DNA from: Bacillota bacterium
GTDB lineage: Bacteria > Bacillota > Clostridia > Tissierellales > Sedimentibacteraceae
Assembly: GCA_023416855.1 (NCBI GenBank)
Contig: JAEZGU010000328.1
Coordinates: 1-11,700 of the forward strand
Direction: 5' to 3'
Length of the DNA stretch: 11,700 nucleotides
Both the position numbers and the translations under genes were made by a program. The notes beneath the pieces were generated by a model, which did not search any database, was not told where the DNA came from, and worked only from the letters and a program-made list of their open reading frames with translations. Below, in pieces: positions 1 to 7,787 of this stretch (position 1 is the stretch's first letter; every line of letters starts with the position of its first letter).

Positions 1-84
1 GCATTATAAATATCAATAATATCCTGTAACCTATTCATTCATCTATTTAACTTGTATTAATTATTAGTATAAATTCCTTATAAT

Positions 85-112
85 TGGACAAATTATTAAT
101 TATTGGTATAAA
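85..112 (+). promoter_or_regulatory. Possible sigmaA-like promoter for the ger operon
   Basis: TGGACA at 85-90 (5 of 6 to TTGACA) and TATAAA at 107-112 (5 of 6 to TATAAT) are separated by 16 bases, which would start transcription near 119. The region is very A+T rich, so such matches arise by chance. Germination operons of this type are normally read by the forespore factor sigmaG, and I did not find a convincing sigmaG promoter here. This is a weak assignment. Confidence 0.3.
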
Positions 113-136
113 TAAAGCAATTTCTGTAAATATTAT

Positions 137-146
137 AGAAGGAGGG
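137..146 (+). promoter_or_regulatory. Strong Shine-Dalgarno sequence with no standard start codon after it
   Basis: AGAAGGAGGG is the best ribosome binding site in this part of the window, but no ATG, GTG or TTG lies at a usable distance. Only two ATA codons (149-151 and 155-157) follow. The frame of these ATA codons runs open through the hairpin repeat into the ATG at 209. One reading is that the repeat (from about 156) inserted between this site and the start of the small gene. Another is a rare ATA start. Confidence 0.4.
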
Positions 147-155
147 ACATAAACA

Positions 156-179
156 TAGGGAACGACCTCGGTGTCGTTC
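156..179 (+). repeat. Small hairpin repeat, copy 1
   Basis: The block TAGGGAACGACC (156-167) is identical to 10412-10423. It forms a hairpin with perfect 7-base arms, GAACGAC (160-166) and GTCGTTC (173-179), around a 6-base loop. It has no poly-T tail, so it is not an intrinsic terminator. It lies about 30 bases upstream of the small membrane protein gene, in the same position relative to a start codon as copy 2 upstream of kamB. It looks like a dispersed palindromic element; no related element was identified with certainty. Confidence 0.6.
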
Positions 180-208
180 AAACTAAGGGTGATGGAATAG
201 GAGTCGGT

Positions 209-409
209 ATGTCTTTAATTAATCAAATTAAACCAATATTGAACATTGATGTAATTATAATTTTTCTAATTATAAGCTATATATTAATTTTTAAGATTAG
301 CAAGGAATTTAAGCAAAAGAACTTTCATAGGGACTATAAAATTGTAAGATTTACTGGAGTTATTTATGGATTAATTGCATTGGCTGCAATTATTACAAAA
401 AATATTTAG
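209..409 (+). CDS. Small two-helix membrane protein, candidate D-type subunit of the germinant receptor
   Basis: This encodes 66 residues. Two hydrophobic segments (about residues 13-28 and 48-63) flank a strongly basic linker (residues 29-47, rich in K and R), so it is a helical hairpin with the linker probably on the cytoplasmic (spore core) side. The start is ATG with AGGAG at 199-203, five bases upstream. Its TAG stop overlaps the ribosome binding site of the receptor A gene, whose ATG is nine bases after the stop codon begins to be read, so the two are surely co-transcribed and probably coupled. Some Bacillus germinant receptor operons carry D subunits, small proteins with two membrane helices that modulate receptor activity. 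Position, size and topology fit that role here, but I see no diagnostic motif, so this is an inference. The reading frame is open upstream into the hairpin repeat, so a longer N-terminus is possible. Confidence 0.7.
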   Translation: MSLINQIKPILNIDVIIIFLIISYILIFKISKEFKQKNFHRDYKIVRFTGVIYGLIALAAIITKNI

Positions 410-417
410 GAGATGTT

Positions 418-1923
418 ATGAGTATTTATCAGGATTTGACTAATATTAAGGTTGATATTGATATTAATAAAAATGAAACAATTTTAAAAGAAATATTTAA
501 GGATGCCAATGATATAGTTTTTCGTAATATGAAGGTAGGACAATATAAAAAATTAAAAATTTTGTTGCTTTATGTTGATGGTATGACAACGAAAGATTCC
601 ATAAGCGAATATGCAGTACAAACATTGATGGAATCAATTAATTTAGAAAACCTTGCAAAAAGTTCTGAAAATGAACTTCAAGACTTTGTTTTAAATTCAG
701 GTATAGCCATTACTGAATTAGGAACATTGCAAACATTACAGGAATGCGTGGATAAAGCTTTGTCCGGAGAAACAATTTTGTTTATAGAAAATTGTTCAAA
801 AGCAACATGGTTATCATCAAGGGGCTGGCAAATAAGAGGAATTCAGGAGCCGGCTGCAGAAACTCTTATAAGGGGAGCAAGAGATGGTTTTATTGAAACT
901 ATGAAAATAAATATTACCCTTATAAGAAGAAGAATCAGAGATCCAAAACTAAAAGTAAAGTACATGCAGGTTGGAACAAGATCTAAAACGGATATTTCAT
1001 TATTGTATATAGATGATATAGTAAATAAAACTGTCTTAGATGAAGTTGAAAAAAGAATTAAAAACATAGATATAGAAGCAGTTTTGGAAAGCTCTTATAT
1101 AGAAGAATTGATAGAAGATGATAAATATTCACCATTTCCACAGGTTGAAAATACAGAGAGGCCTGATGCGGCAGCATCTGCCTTACTTGAAGGAAGAATT
1201 GTAATTGCAGTTGATAATACACCTTCTGTGTTAATGGCTCCTGCTACATTTGTATCCTTTATGCAATCGTCAGAGGATTATTATGAAAGATGGTTGTTAT
1301 CTTGCTTAATAAGGATGATAAGGTATATAGCTTTGCCAATAGTTATGCTTTTACCGGCAATTTATGTAGCCGTTGCACAATTTCATCCCAATATGTTACC
1401 TACGCAGCTTGCATTGTATGTTGCTGCATCAAGAGCAAATGTACCGTTTCCACCATATTTTGAGGCTCTTTTAATGGAATTAGTAATGGAGCTTGTTAGG
1501 GAAGCATCTTTAAGAATTACTACTCCTGTGGGATCAACAATCGGTTTAGTAAGTGGTCTGGTTATAGGATCTGCATCAGTTGAGGCAGGATTAATAACAC
1601 CTATTGCAGTTATAATTGTTGCTTTAACAGCTTTAGCTTCATTTGCAATACCAAGTTACAATTTCAGCACATCATTGCGAATGATAAGATTTGGATTTAT
1701 AATAGCTGCTTCGTTTTTTGGCTTATTTGGTATTTCAATTGGTTTATGTATACTAATTATTCATCTATGCACTTTAAAGAGCTTTGGTGTCCCATATTTA
1801 ACTCCTATGACTCATTTTGTTGAAAGAAGAAGAGATTTAAAAGATACGGTTATTAGACCTAAAATTCATAATTTAGTACGAAGACCTATATATATTCAGG
1901 TTGAAAAGGGAAAGGATAATTAA
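418..1923 (+). CDS. gerKA: GerA-family spore germinant receptor subunit A
   Basis: This is the A subunit of a nutrient germinant receptor in the spore inner membrane, acting with the B and C subunits encoded next. It has 501 residues, usual for the family. Residues 1 to about 295 form the soluble N-terminal part, including EPAAETLIRGARDGF (144-158) and RPDAAASALLEGR (248-260), both hallmark family stretches, followed by VDNTPSVLMAPATF. The C-terminal part (about 298-455) holds four to five hydrophobic segments, and SYNFSTSLRMIRF (413-425) matches the conserved stretch before the last helices. A basic tail follows. The start is ATG with AGGAG (408-412) overlapping the stop of the preceding small gene. 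The B gene begins directly after the TAA. The family is certain, but the receptor subtype and germinant cannot be read from sequence, so the K letter is only the common clostridial naming. Confidence 0.95.
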   Translation: MSIYQDLTNIKVDIDINKNETILKEIFKDANDIVFRNMKVGQYKKLKILLLYVDGMTTKDSISEYAVQTLMESINLENLAKSSENELQDFVLNSGIAITELGTLQTLQECVDKALSGETILFIENCSKATWLSSRGWQIRGIQEPAAETLIRGARDGFIETMKINITLIRRRIRDPKLKVKYMQVGTRSKTDISLLYIDDIVNKTVLDEVEKRIKNIDIEAVLESSYIEELIEDDKYSPFPQVENTERPDAAASALLEGRIVIAVDNTPSVLMAPATFVSFMQSSEDYYERWLLSCLIRMIRYIALPIVMLLPAIYVAVAQFHPNMLPTQLALYVAASRANVPFPPYFEALLMELVMELVREASLRITTPVGSTIGLVSGLVIGSASVEAGLITPIAVIIVALTALASFAIPSYNFSTSLRMIRFGFIIAASFFGLFGISIGLCILIIHLCTLKSFGVPYLTPMTHFVERRRDLKDTVIRPKIHNLVRRPIYIQVEKGKDN

Positions 1924-3012
1924 ATGTTTAACCAGGAAATTACTCCATATCAAAACTTATCAATTCTCATATTGGTTTCATTTGCATTTCAATCAATATT
2001 GATGCCTCTCTTGTTATCAGAAATAGATGGTCCAGTTGGTTGGATGACAATAATTATTGCTGCAGCAATATTATATTTTGCTTTGAAGCCAATAAATAGA
2101 ATGTTGCAAAAATATAAGGATGATTCTTTTATAAGTATATCAAATAAAATATTTCCTAAGTATCTATCAAGAATAATAGGGATTTACTATATTTTGATGT
2201 TTATAACAGCAAATAGTATATTAATAAAGGATTTTGCAGAGCAAATAAAGTTGATGATGCTGTTTAGAACTCCGCTAGGTTCGATTATTATTGTAATACT
2301 TTTGACAGCAAGCTATGCAACCAAAAAAGGTATTAGAATAATTGGAAATATAAGCTCCATAACCTTTTTGATTGCATTTATACCATATATTTTAATTATA
2401 GTATTTTCAACATATTACGCTGATTATTCGAATGTTTTTCCTATATATCCAGCTGATATGACAGGTGTTGTAAAATCAGTACCCGGAGCTATACTTGGAT
2501 TTTTTGGATTTACTATATTGCTGTTCTCGAACAGTAAAGTAATTGTTCAAGAAAACAATAAGGGAATTAATAAAAAATTTATTTTATTCAGTACGTTATT
2601 ATATATTGCATGCTATTTGCTGATAATAGTGAAATTTGGTACAAAAGAATCAGTTCACTTAGTTTGGCCATTTATATCTGTTATGAAATATGTAAATATA
2701 CCGGGCTTTTTCTTTGAAAGTACAGAAATTGTTGGTTTATGCTTTCAAATAATAGTTACATTTTCATGTATATGTATAATTGCATATTTTACTAATATGA
2801 CAATGCAGGAAACATTTAAAACAAGAGAAAATGGATATTTTATTTATATTCAAATACCTATTTTATACATTATGGCAGCTGTTTTGCCTGGAATGTATAT
2901 GATGTTTCCATATATACAATGGCCGATAATTGTTCTTAGTAGTTTGAATTTATTTATTCCGTTAATTACTGCTTTTGTAGATGCGAAATTTAAAAAAGCA
3001 AAAAATAATTAA
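1924..3012 (+). CDS. gerKB: GerB-family spore germinant receptor subunit B (APC-like permease fold)
   Basis: This is the B subunit of the receptor, an integral membrane protein related to amino acid/polyamine permeases and, in characterised receptors, the likely germinant-binding component. It has 362 residues with about ten hydrophobic segments (roughly 12-32, 39-55, 83-102, 117-132, 145-163, 186-203, 219-238, 270-290, 307-327, 333-353) and a lysine-rich C-terminus. The stretch WPFISVMKYVNIPGFFFEST (248-267) corresponds to the conserved region before helix 8, where relatives have a P..F.ER-like motif. Here the usual E-R pair reads E-S. The ATG immediately follows the TAA of the A gene with no spacer, and an AAAGGA site lies inside the end of the A gene, so translation is probably coupled. 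The C gene follows about 30 bases later. Confidence 0.94.
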   Translation: MFNQEITPYQNLSILILVSFAFQSILMPLLLSEIDGPVGWMTIIIAAAILYFALKPINRMLQKYKDDSFISISNKIFPKYLSRIIGIYYILMFITANSILIKDFAEQIKLMMLFRTPLGSIIIVILLTASYATKKGIRIIGNISSITFLIAFIPYILIIVFSTYYADYSNVFPIYPADMTGVVKSVPGAILGFFGFTILLFSNSKVIVQENNKGINKKFILFSTLLYIACYLLIIVKFGTKESVHLVWPFISVMKYVNIPGFFFESTEIVGLCFQIIVTFSCICIIAYFTNMTMQETFKTRENGYFIYIQIPILYIMAAVLPGMYMMFPYIQWPIIVLSSLNLFIPLITAFVDAKFKKAKNN

Positions 3013-3042
3013 TTATTGTTTAATGTTCACTTAGAGGTGCAA

Positions 3043-4143
3043 ATGAAAAAAATAATAATTTTAGTCATTATAATTTTAACATCAATTTTACTATCAGGTT
3101 GTTGGGACAGTATTGAAATAAATAAGAGAGAATATATTTTTGCAGTAGGTATTGATAAGAATGCCAAGAATTTGACCTTTACTTCAGAGATTCCTAAGAT
3201 AAATGAAGGAAGTGAAGAACAAAGATTGGTTTTAACAAAGGACTGTATTAATTTTTCAGATTTTTATGCAACAAGCTATCTTCACTCAGAAAAAGCTATA
3301 TCAGATAGGTTGATGCAGGTAATTATTCTTGGTGAAGATTTAGCCAGAGATTCAGAAACAGTTAAAAGGATTTTTGATGAAATTCAACGTTCACCGCAAA
3401 TGAACAGAAGAGTTAAAATATGTATAGCTAAAGGAAAAGCACAAGATATAATTAATACTGAAATACCCAGCAATCCAATAGTAGGAAGATTTTTAAGTGA
3501 AATGCTTATAAAGCTTAAGAGAGAAAGCTATCAAGATATTTATTCTTTTGATGAAGCAATTTTAAATCTTGGTAAAACAGGTAATGTAATGATACCTGTT
3601 GTAGAAATTAATGAAAAAAGCTTAAAGGTGGAAAGAGCGGGAATTTTTAAGGAATATGAATTAATAGGATTTTTAGAGCCTAATGAAGTATCTGCTATTA
3701 TGGTTCTATTAAACCCTAATAAAGCGAAAATTCGAAACTTTAATATAAATGTTGAAGGCACAAATATTTCTTTAGGTGCTGTGGATATAATAATGACAAA
3801 AGATATGTCTTTAAATAATGATAAATTGAATGTTGATTATTATGTCACATTATACAGTTACATTGATTCATTTATAATAGGCAGCAACAAACTTGAAGAT
3901 CAAAATTATCTTAATAAAATTAAAGAAGAAGCTAAAAAAAGCATATTAATGACTTTTGAAAAAACTTTAGATAAGCTTCAAAATTCTTATAGAGCAGATT
4001 TGTTAAAAATAAAAGAAGATTTATATAAATATCATAAACAGGACTATGAAAAAATTGCAGATAAATATGATGAAGTATTTGAGGCTGCAGATATAACTAT
4101 TCATTTAGATATGGTGATTAAAAGCACAGGCTTAGTTAAGTAA
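3043..4143 (+). CDS. gerKC: GerC-family spore germinant receptor lipoprotein subunit C
   Basis: This is the C subunit, a lipoprotein anchored on the outer face of the spore inner membrane. The 366-residue protein begins MKK, has a hydrophobic stretch and a lipobox LLSGC, so the lipidated residue is Cys20. The next residues, CWDSIEINKREYIFAVGIDK (20-39), match the usual GerC start with its WD-x-x-E and G-x-D-K pattern. The remainder is soluble and charged, with a Lys/Glu-rich, probably helical C-terminal region that ends the Ger(x)C domain. I chose ATG 3043 because AGAGG (3033-3037) lies five bases before it and it yields a proper signal peptide. An in-frame TTG at 3016 would add nine residues before the signal and has no ribosome binding site. 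It closes the A-B-C trio, and spoIIR starts 18 bases after its stop. Confidence 0.94.
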   Translation: MKKIIILVIIILTSILLSGCWDSIEINKREYIFAVGIDKNAKNLTFTSEIPKINEGSEEQRLVLTKDCINFSDFYATSYLHSEKAISDRLMQVIILGEDLARDSETVKRIFDEIQRSPQMNRRVKICIAKGKAQDIINTEIPSNPIVGRFLSEMLIKLKRESYQDIYSFDEAILNLGKTGNVMIPVVEINEKSLKVERAGIFKEYELIGFLEPNEVSAIMVLLNPNKAKIRNFNINVEGTNISLGAVDIIMTKDMSLNNDKLNVDYYVTLYSYIDSFIIGSNKLEDQNYLNKIKEEAKKSILMTFEKTLDKLQNSYRADLLKIKEDLYKYHKQDYEKIADKYDEVFEAADITIHLDMVIKSTGLVK

Positions 4144-4161
4144 AGAGGAAAGGGAGGACAA

Positions 4162-4860
4162 ATGAGGTATAGTAAAAAAATAATTATTTCTACCATGTTA
4201 GTTATTGTATCAATGGCTATCGCGTATACTGTTGAAGCTTATACAGGAATGGCTAAAATTAACGATAAGGTTATAAGGTTGCATGTAATTGCAAACTCAG
4301 ATACAATTAATGATCAACAATTGAAGTACAAAGTAAGAAACAAAATAATAAGTAAATTTAATAATGAATTTGAAAACATTTCATCCAAAGAAGAAAGTGA
4401 GTACATAATTATTGAAAAAATAAATGATATTAGAAATGAAGCAGAAAGTATAATAAAAGAGGAAGGCTATAATTATGATGTAAATGTATACTACGGAAAT
4501 TATAAATTTCCACGTAAATTTTATGAAGATATAGTATTACCTGAAGGGTACTATGATGCAGTACGTATTGAAATAGGTGTTGCAAATGGTAGTAATTGGT
4601 GGTGTGTAATGTTTCCCCCTCTTTGCTTCGTTGATTTTGGAAAAGATAATAATACAGAACCTATATTTGACATAGAAACTGAAAAAAAATTGCAGGAAGT
4701 ATTAACAGCTGATGAAATAGAAGTTATTAAAACAAAAAGAGGTTTAGAGGACATAAAATTAAAATCAAAATTATTTGAATTTATAGAAAAAGGAAGAGTT
4801 ATAAATACAGGTATTAGTTCAACAGACAGAAATAGAACATATGCAAAATCAATAGAGTGA
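4162..4860 (+). CDS. spoIIR: Stage II sporulation protein R (signal for pro-sigmaE processing)
   Basis: SpoIIR is made in the forespore, exported to the intermembrane space, and activates the protease SpoIIGA in the mother cell to process pro-sigmaE. The 232-residue protein has an N-terminal hydrophobic signal or anchor segment (about 6-24). The family signature IRLHVIANSDT (38-48) with downstream DQQLKYKVRN (51-60) and the block NWWCVMFPPLCFVDFG (145-160) make the call secure. ATG 4162 is preceded by a strong AGGGAGG (4151-4157). In well-studied species the gene has its own sigmaF promoter. Here it lies 18 bases after the receptor C gene and I saw no clear sigmaF promoter between them, though one could be inside the C gene. 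A hairpin terminator follows 18 bases after the stop. Confidence 0.96.
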   Translation: MRYSKKIIISTMLVIVSMAIAYTVEAYTGMAKINDKVIRLHVIANSDTINDQQLKYKVRNKIISKFNNEFENISSKEESEYIIIEKINDIRNEAESIIKEEGYNYDVNVYYGNYKFPRKFYEDIVLPEGYYDAVRIEIGVANGSNWWCVMFPPLCFVDFGKDNNTEPIFDIETEKKLQEVLTADEIEVIKTKRGLEDIKLKSKLFEFIEKGRVINTGISSTDRNRTYAKSIE

Positions 4861-4878
4861 TGATAATAAAAGATTAAA

Positions 4879-4905
4879 GGGCGCGTAAGCGCCCATATTT
4901 ATTAT
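4879..4905. terminator. Bidirectional intrinsic terminator between spoIIR and the sigma54 activator gene
   Basis: GGGCGC (4879-4884) and GCGCCC (4889-4894) pair perfectly around a GTAA tetraloop. On the + strand the hairpin is followed by a T-rich tract (ATATTTATTATTA), and on the - strand by TTTAATCTTTT. It sits between two convergent genes, spoIIR (ends 4860) and the activator gene (ends 4905), so it can stop transcription from both sides. Confidence 0.88.
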
Positions 4906-6305
4906 TACGAAGGAATATCTAATTTTTTGAGCTTATATTGTAGTGTTTGTCTTGGTACATTAATTAATTTTGCTGCCTTAGATATGTTGTAGTTTGTTTG
5001 CTCCAACGCTGATAATATTATATCTTTTTCTACTCTTTCTATTGCCTGACTAAGTGGTTGTATTGTGCTTGTATCAAAAGTATAGTCGTTATCTAATTGA
5101 TAATTTTTAAATTGGAAAGGAAGATGCTCCTCTCTGATAATTTCACCATCATATAATGAAATAGCACTTTCAATAGCGTGTTCTAATTCTCTTACATTAC
5201 CCGGCCAACTGTAATCCATAAATATATCAAGAACCTCTTTAGAAATACCACTAAAGAACTTATTACATTTCTCATTATATTTTTTTATAAAATGGTCAGC
5301 TAAGCTTGGTATATCCTCTTTTCTCTTTGATAATTCAGGTATTACTAAAGTTATAACATTCAACCTAAAGAAGAGGTCTTGTCGAAGCTGTTTAGTTTCA
5401 ATTACTTTGTTTATGTCTGTATTAATTGCGGATATAATTCTTACATCAACATCAATGGTGTTGCTTGAACCAACTCTTCGAACTCTACCGTCTTGTATAA
5501 CTCTTAAAAGTTTTGTTTGCAGCTCTAAGGGCATAGAGTTAATTTCATCCAAAAATAATGTGCCCCCGTTTGCAAGTTCAAAAAGACCGGGTCTGTTTTC
5601 AGCTCCCGTAAAGCTTCCTTTAACAGAGCCAAACAAAATACTCTCCAGCAAATTAGTAGGAAGAGCTGCACAGTTTTGTGCTATAAATGGCTTGTACTTT
5701 CTGTTGCCGGAATTATGAATAGATTGCACAAAAAGTTCCTTACCAGTACCTGTGCTTCCTGCAACCATAACAGGTGAATCTGAAATAGCTGCCTTTAAAC
5801 CTAAAGATTTAAGCTTCTGCATTTCTTTATTATGGCCAATTATATCTAAGAAGGTGTATTTTGCAGTTGGTTTAGAAGGTTTGCCGCGATTTTCATTTTT
5901 ATCATACAATTCATTTTGCAAAGAAACTATTTTTTCAGATAATTCCCTTACTTTAGTTATATTCCTTGATATTTCAAGAGCTCCTAAAACCTTGTTGTTA
6001 TAATAAATCGGAATTGTCGAGTTCAAGGTAGAAATTTTATCACCTTTATAATTGACGAAATTTTGCTCTACATTATAAATTGGTTTACCGGTTCGTAAAA
6101 CTCTTAACAAAGTACTTGTCTCAAAAGTGAGCGACGGATAAACTTCTAAAATATGTCTTCCAATAGATTTATCCACATCAATTTCATCAAGTTGCTTTGC
6201 AGCATAGTTATAATAAACTATTTTACCACTTGCATCAACTATGTGAATTCCATCATTTATTAAATCTATAGCTTGTATTAAGGCATCAAAATATTTAATT
6301 TCCAT
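4905..6305 (-). CDS. Sigma54-dependent transcriptional activator with PAS sensor domain
   Basis: This is an enhancer-binding protein that uses ATP to open sigma54 promoters. Numbered from an upstream in-frame GTG (6311), domains are: an N-terminal PAS domain (about 8-118), a short coiled linker (about 120-140), the AAA+ domain (about 157-399) and a Fis-type helix-turn-helix (about 428-465). The AAA+ domain has Walker A GSTGTGKE (185-192), the sigma54-contact loop GSFTGA (232-237; the usual form is GAFTGA), Walker B TLFLDE (251-256) and the LRQDLFFRLN region (309-318). I prefer ATG 6305, giving 466 residues, because AAGGAG (complement of 6311-6316) lies five bases upstream and overlaps the GTG. 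The overall layout resembles RocR/PrdR-type regulators of amino acid catabolism. A sigma54 promoter lies about 1.6 kb away before kdd, so control of lysine fermentation is the likely role. The ligand of the PAS domain is not evident. Confidence 0.93.
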   Translation of the reverse strand: MEIKYFDALIQAIDLINDGIHIVDASGKIVYYNYAAKQLDEIDVDKSIGRHILEVYPSLTFETSTLLRVLRTGKPIYNVEQNFVNYKGDKISTLNSTIPIYYNNKVLGALEISRNITKVRELSEKIVSLQNELYDKNENRGKPSKPTAKYTFLDIIGHNKEMQKLKSLGLKAAISDSPVMVAGSTGTGKELFVQSIHNSGNRKYKPFIAQNCAALPTNLLESILFGSVKGSFTGAENRPGLFELANGGTLFLDEINSMPLELQTKLLRVIQDGRVRRVGSSNTIDVDVRIISAINTDINKVIETKQLRQDLFFRLNVITLVIPELSKRKEDIPSLADHFIKKYNEKCNKFFSGISKEVLDIFMDYSWPGNVRELEHAIESAISLYDGEIIREEHLPFQFKNYQLDNDYTFDTSTIQPLSQAIERVEKDIILSALEQTNYNISKAAKLINVPRQTLQYKLKKLDIPS

Positions 6306-6320
6306 AAGCACTCCTTACTA

Positions 6321-6351
6321 ATGCCCAAAATCAGGCATGATATGCCGAAAA
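6321..6351 (-). promoter_or_regulatory. Inverted-repeat operator candidate upstream of the sigma54 activator gene
   Basis: On the + strand the region reads ATGCC (6321-6325), eight bases, GGCAT (6334-6338), three bases, ATGCC (6342-6346), so it holds two overlapping perfect 5-base inverted repeats. The - strand of 6343-6351 reads TTTTCGGCA, a 9-mer also present at 7796-7804 upstream of kdd. The block lies 16-46 bases before the activator start codon, between its ribosome binding site and any promoter. That fits autoregulation, but the binding protein is inferred, not shown. Confidence 0.4.
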
Positions 6352-6396
6352 ATAAGCAACATTGTTCGTATTTGTATAAAACATGTAAAACTTTGT

Positions 6397-6816
6397 TTAA
6401 TTAATATCAATTAATATTTTGTTTAAACTTTCTTCTGTACCACCAAAAATAATCTTATACTCTATATAAACAGATCCATTTCCTCGCTCATCAAGAGAAT
6501 AGTCATAAACAATAGTATTATAGCTGATATCAAAATTTCCATAAGGTGTTGAATACATGTTTTCAGAACTTTTATTTTTTTCAAACTCCATTTTAGTTGA
6601 TAAGTTACCCATTTTTATCATTATTAACTTATCTTTATAAATTCTTAACCTTGTTTTGTTACCTTCACTCTCAGTGATTTTACTTTCATCGTAATCTATT
6701 ATAAAGCATTCACCGTTAAATTCTTTAGTGGCTTCCGTTACTAATTCTATTTTATCTTCATTTCCTGCATCATCTAATATTTGTTTTGTTGTAATTTTTA
6801 CTTTTGCTTTATTCAA
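6397..6816 (-). CDS. DUF1934 family protein (YwiB-like)
   Basis: The 139-residue protein has no signal peptide or membrane segment and is predicted cytosolic. Its pattern of alternating beta-strand stretches, the SENMYSTPYGNFDISYNT segment (about 84-101) and the C-terminal YIEYKIIFGG block fit the DUF1934 family, which includes Bacillus subtilis YwiB and has a small beta-barrel, lipocalin-like fold. Its biochemical role is unknown. The start is TTG at 6816, with AGAGG eight bases upstream; no in-frame ATG lies near. It begins 14 bases after the murI stop and must be co-transcribed with it. No clear terminator lies between it and the activator gene 90 bases downstream, so read-through into the activator is possible. 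Confidence 0.75.
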   Translation of the reverse strand: MNKAKVKITTKQILDDAGNEDKIELVTEATKEFNGECFIIDYDESKITESEGNKTRLRIYKDKLIMIKMGNLSTKMEFEKNKSSENMYSTPYGNFDISYNTIVYDYSLDERGNGSVYIEYKIIFGGTEESLNKILIDIN

Positions 6817-6830
6817 TATTTATACCTCTT

Positions 6831-7637
6831 TTATAGTTTATCAATTGCAATTTCGTAAAGATTATCAATTTCTTTTTTTAAGAAATTGCCGCCAATTCTT
6901 CTTAAGCGCTCAGGTGCATCACTTGCATAGTATTCATATTTAGCTTTATCAAAGTTTTCATTAAGCAAATCTTTTTCTTCTAATAATTTTTTCAAGTCTC
7001 TTGCAGTTTCAAAAGCTGGGTTAACTAATTTAACATTTTGACCAACAACTTTTCTAATTGTATATCTAAGTATAGGATAATGGGTACATCCTAAAACTAA
7101 AGTGTCTACTTCGTGCTCAATTAACTCATCTAAATATTTTTCTGCAGTTAATTCAGCAATATTTGAGTATTCCCATCCTTCTTCAACAATTGGAACAAAA
7201 AGTGGGCATGGAATACCGATTACTTCTGCATCATGTAAATATTCCATAATCCTTTGCTGATATGCATTGCTGTTTATAGTTGCAATTGTTCCAATTACGC
7301 CAATTTTTTTATTTTCAGTTGCCTGTGCGGCGCTTCTTGCACCGGGGTCTATAACTCCTAATATAGGTAAATCAAAGTTGTTTTGTACATGCTCTAAAGC
7401 TATTGCACTTGCTGTATTACATGCAATAACTATTGTTTTTACATCCTTACTCATTAAAAAAGATGAGCATTGATTTGCATATTTTTTTATAGTTTGATCT
7501 GATTTTGAACCGTAAGGTATCCTTGCGGTATCTCCTAAATATATTATGTTTTCGTAAGGTAGCTGCTCCATAATTTCTCTCATTACGGTAAGGCCACCAA
7601 CTCCTGAATCAAAAATTCCAATTGGTCTATTATCCAT
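6831..7637 (-). CDS. murI: Glutamate racemase
   Basis: This cytosolic, cofactor-independent racemase converts L-glutamate to D-glutamate for peptidoglycan. The 268-residue length is typical. The N-terminal IGIFDSGVGGLTV (6-18) includes Asp10. The two catalytic cysteines are Cys73 in ACNTAS (72-77) and Cys184 in GCTHYP (183-188), the latter followed by the usual histidine. YLGDTARIPYG (33-43) is also a family hallmark. The conserved block before ETA reads VNPAFETA (205-212). The ATG has an AAGGGG site seven bases upstream. It is first of a two-gene unit with the DUF1934 gene and is divergent from kdd, sharing a 367-base intergenic region. It is most likely a housekeeping gene that happens to border the catabolic operon. 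Confidence 0.97.
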   Translation of the reverse strand: MDNRPIGIFDSGVGGLTVMREIMEQLPYENIIYLGDTARIPYGSKSDQTIKKYANQCSSFLMSKDVKTIVIACNTASAIALEHVQNNFDLPILGVIDPGARSAAQATENKKIGVIGTIATINSNAYQQRIMEYLHDAEVIGIPCPLFVPIVEEGWEYSNIAELTAEKYLDELIEHEVDTLVLGCTHYPILRYTIRKVVGQNVKLVNPAFETARDLKKLLEEKDLLNENFDKAKYEYYASDAPERLRRIGGNFLKKEIDNLYEIAIDKL

Positions 7638-7787
7638 TAATTTGCCCCTTTATTTTCATCATAAAAATAATTTATTTTAATCCATTTTTTCTCATTACTT
7701 AATTATATTTCTTGTATAAATAATTAATGTTAATTACAATATTAGTAATAATATTATAACAGATTGGTGTTTATATATCAATATAAA

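Noticed and set aside
843..1067. Open frame on the - strand inside the receptor A gene
   Set aside because: It is fully overlapped by a clear GerA-family gene, has no ribosome binding site and no recognisable protein features; it is an antisense shadow.
5407..6003. Two + strand open frames inside the sigma54 activator gene
   Set aside because: They lie opposite the conserved AAA+ and PAS coding sequence and lack start signals; shadows of the real gene.
7738..7755. AATATTA-GTAA-TAATATT inverted repeat as an operator
   Set aside because: It is perfect, but it consists almost wholly of A and T in a region of the same composition, so chance is a good explanation.
7640..7760. SigmaA promoter for murI
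   Set aside because: Several partial -10/-35 matches exist on the - strand, but in such A+T-rich sequence none stands out enough to place a promoter.
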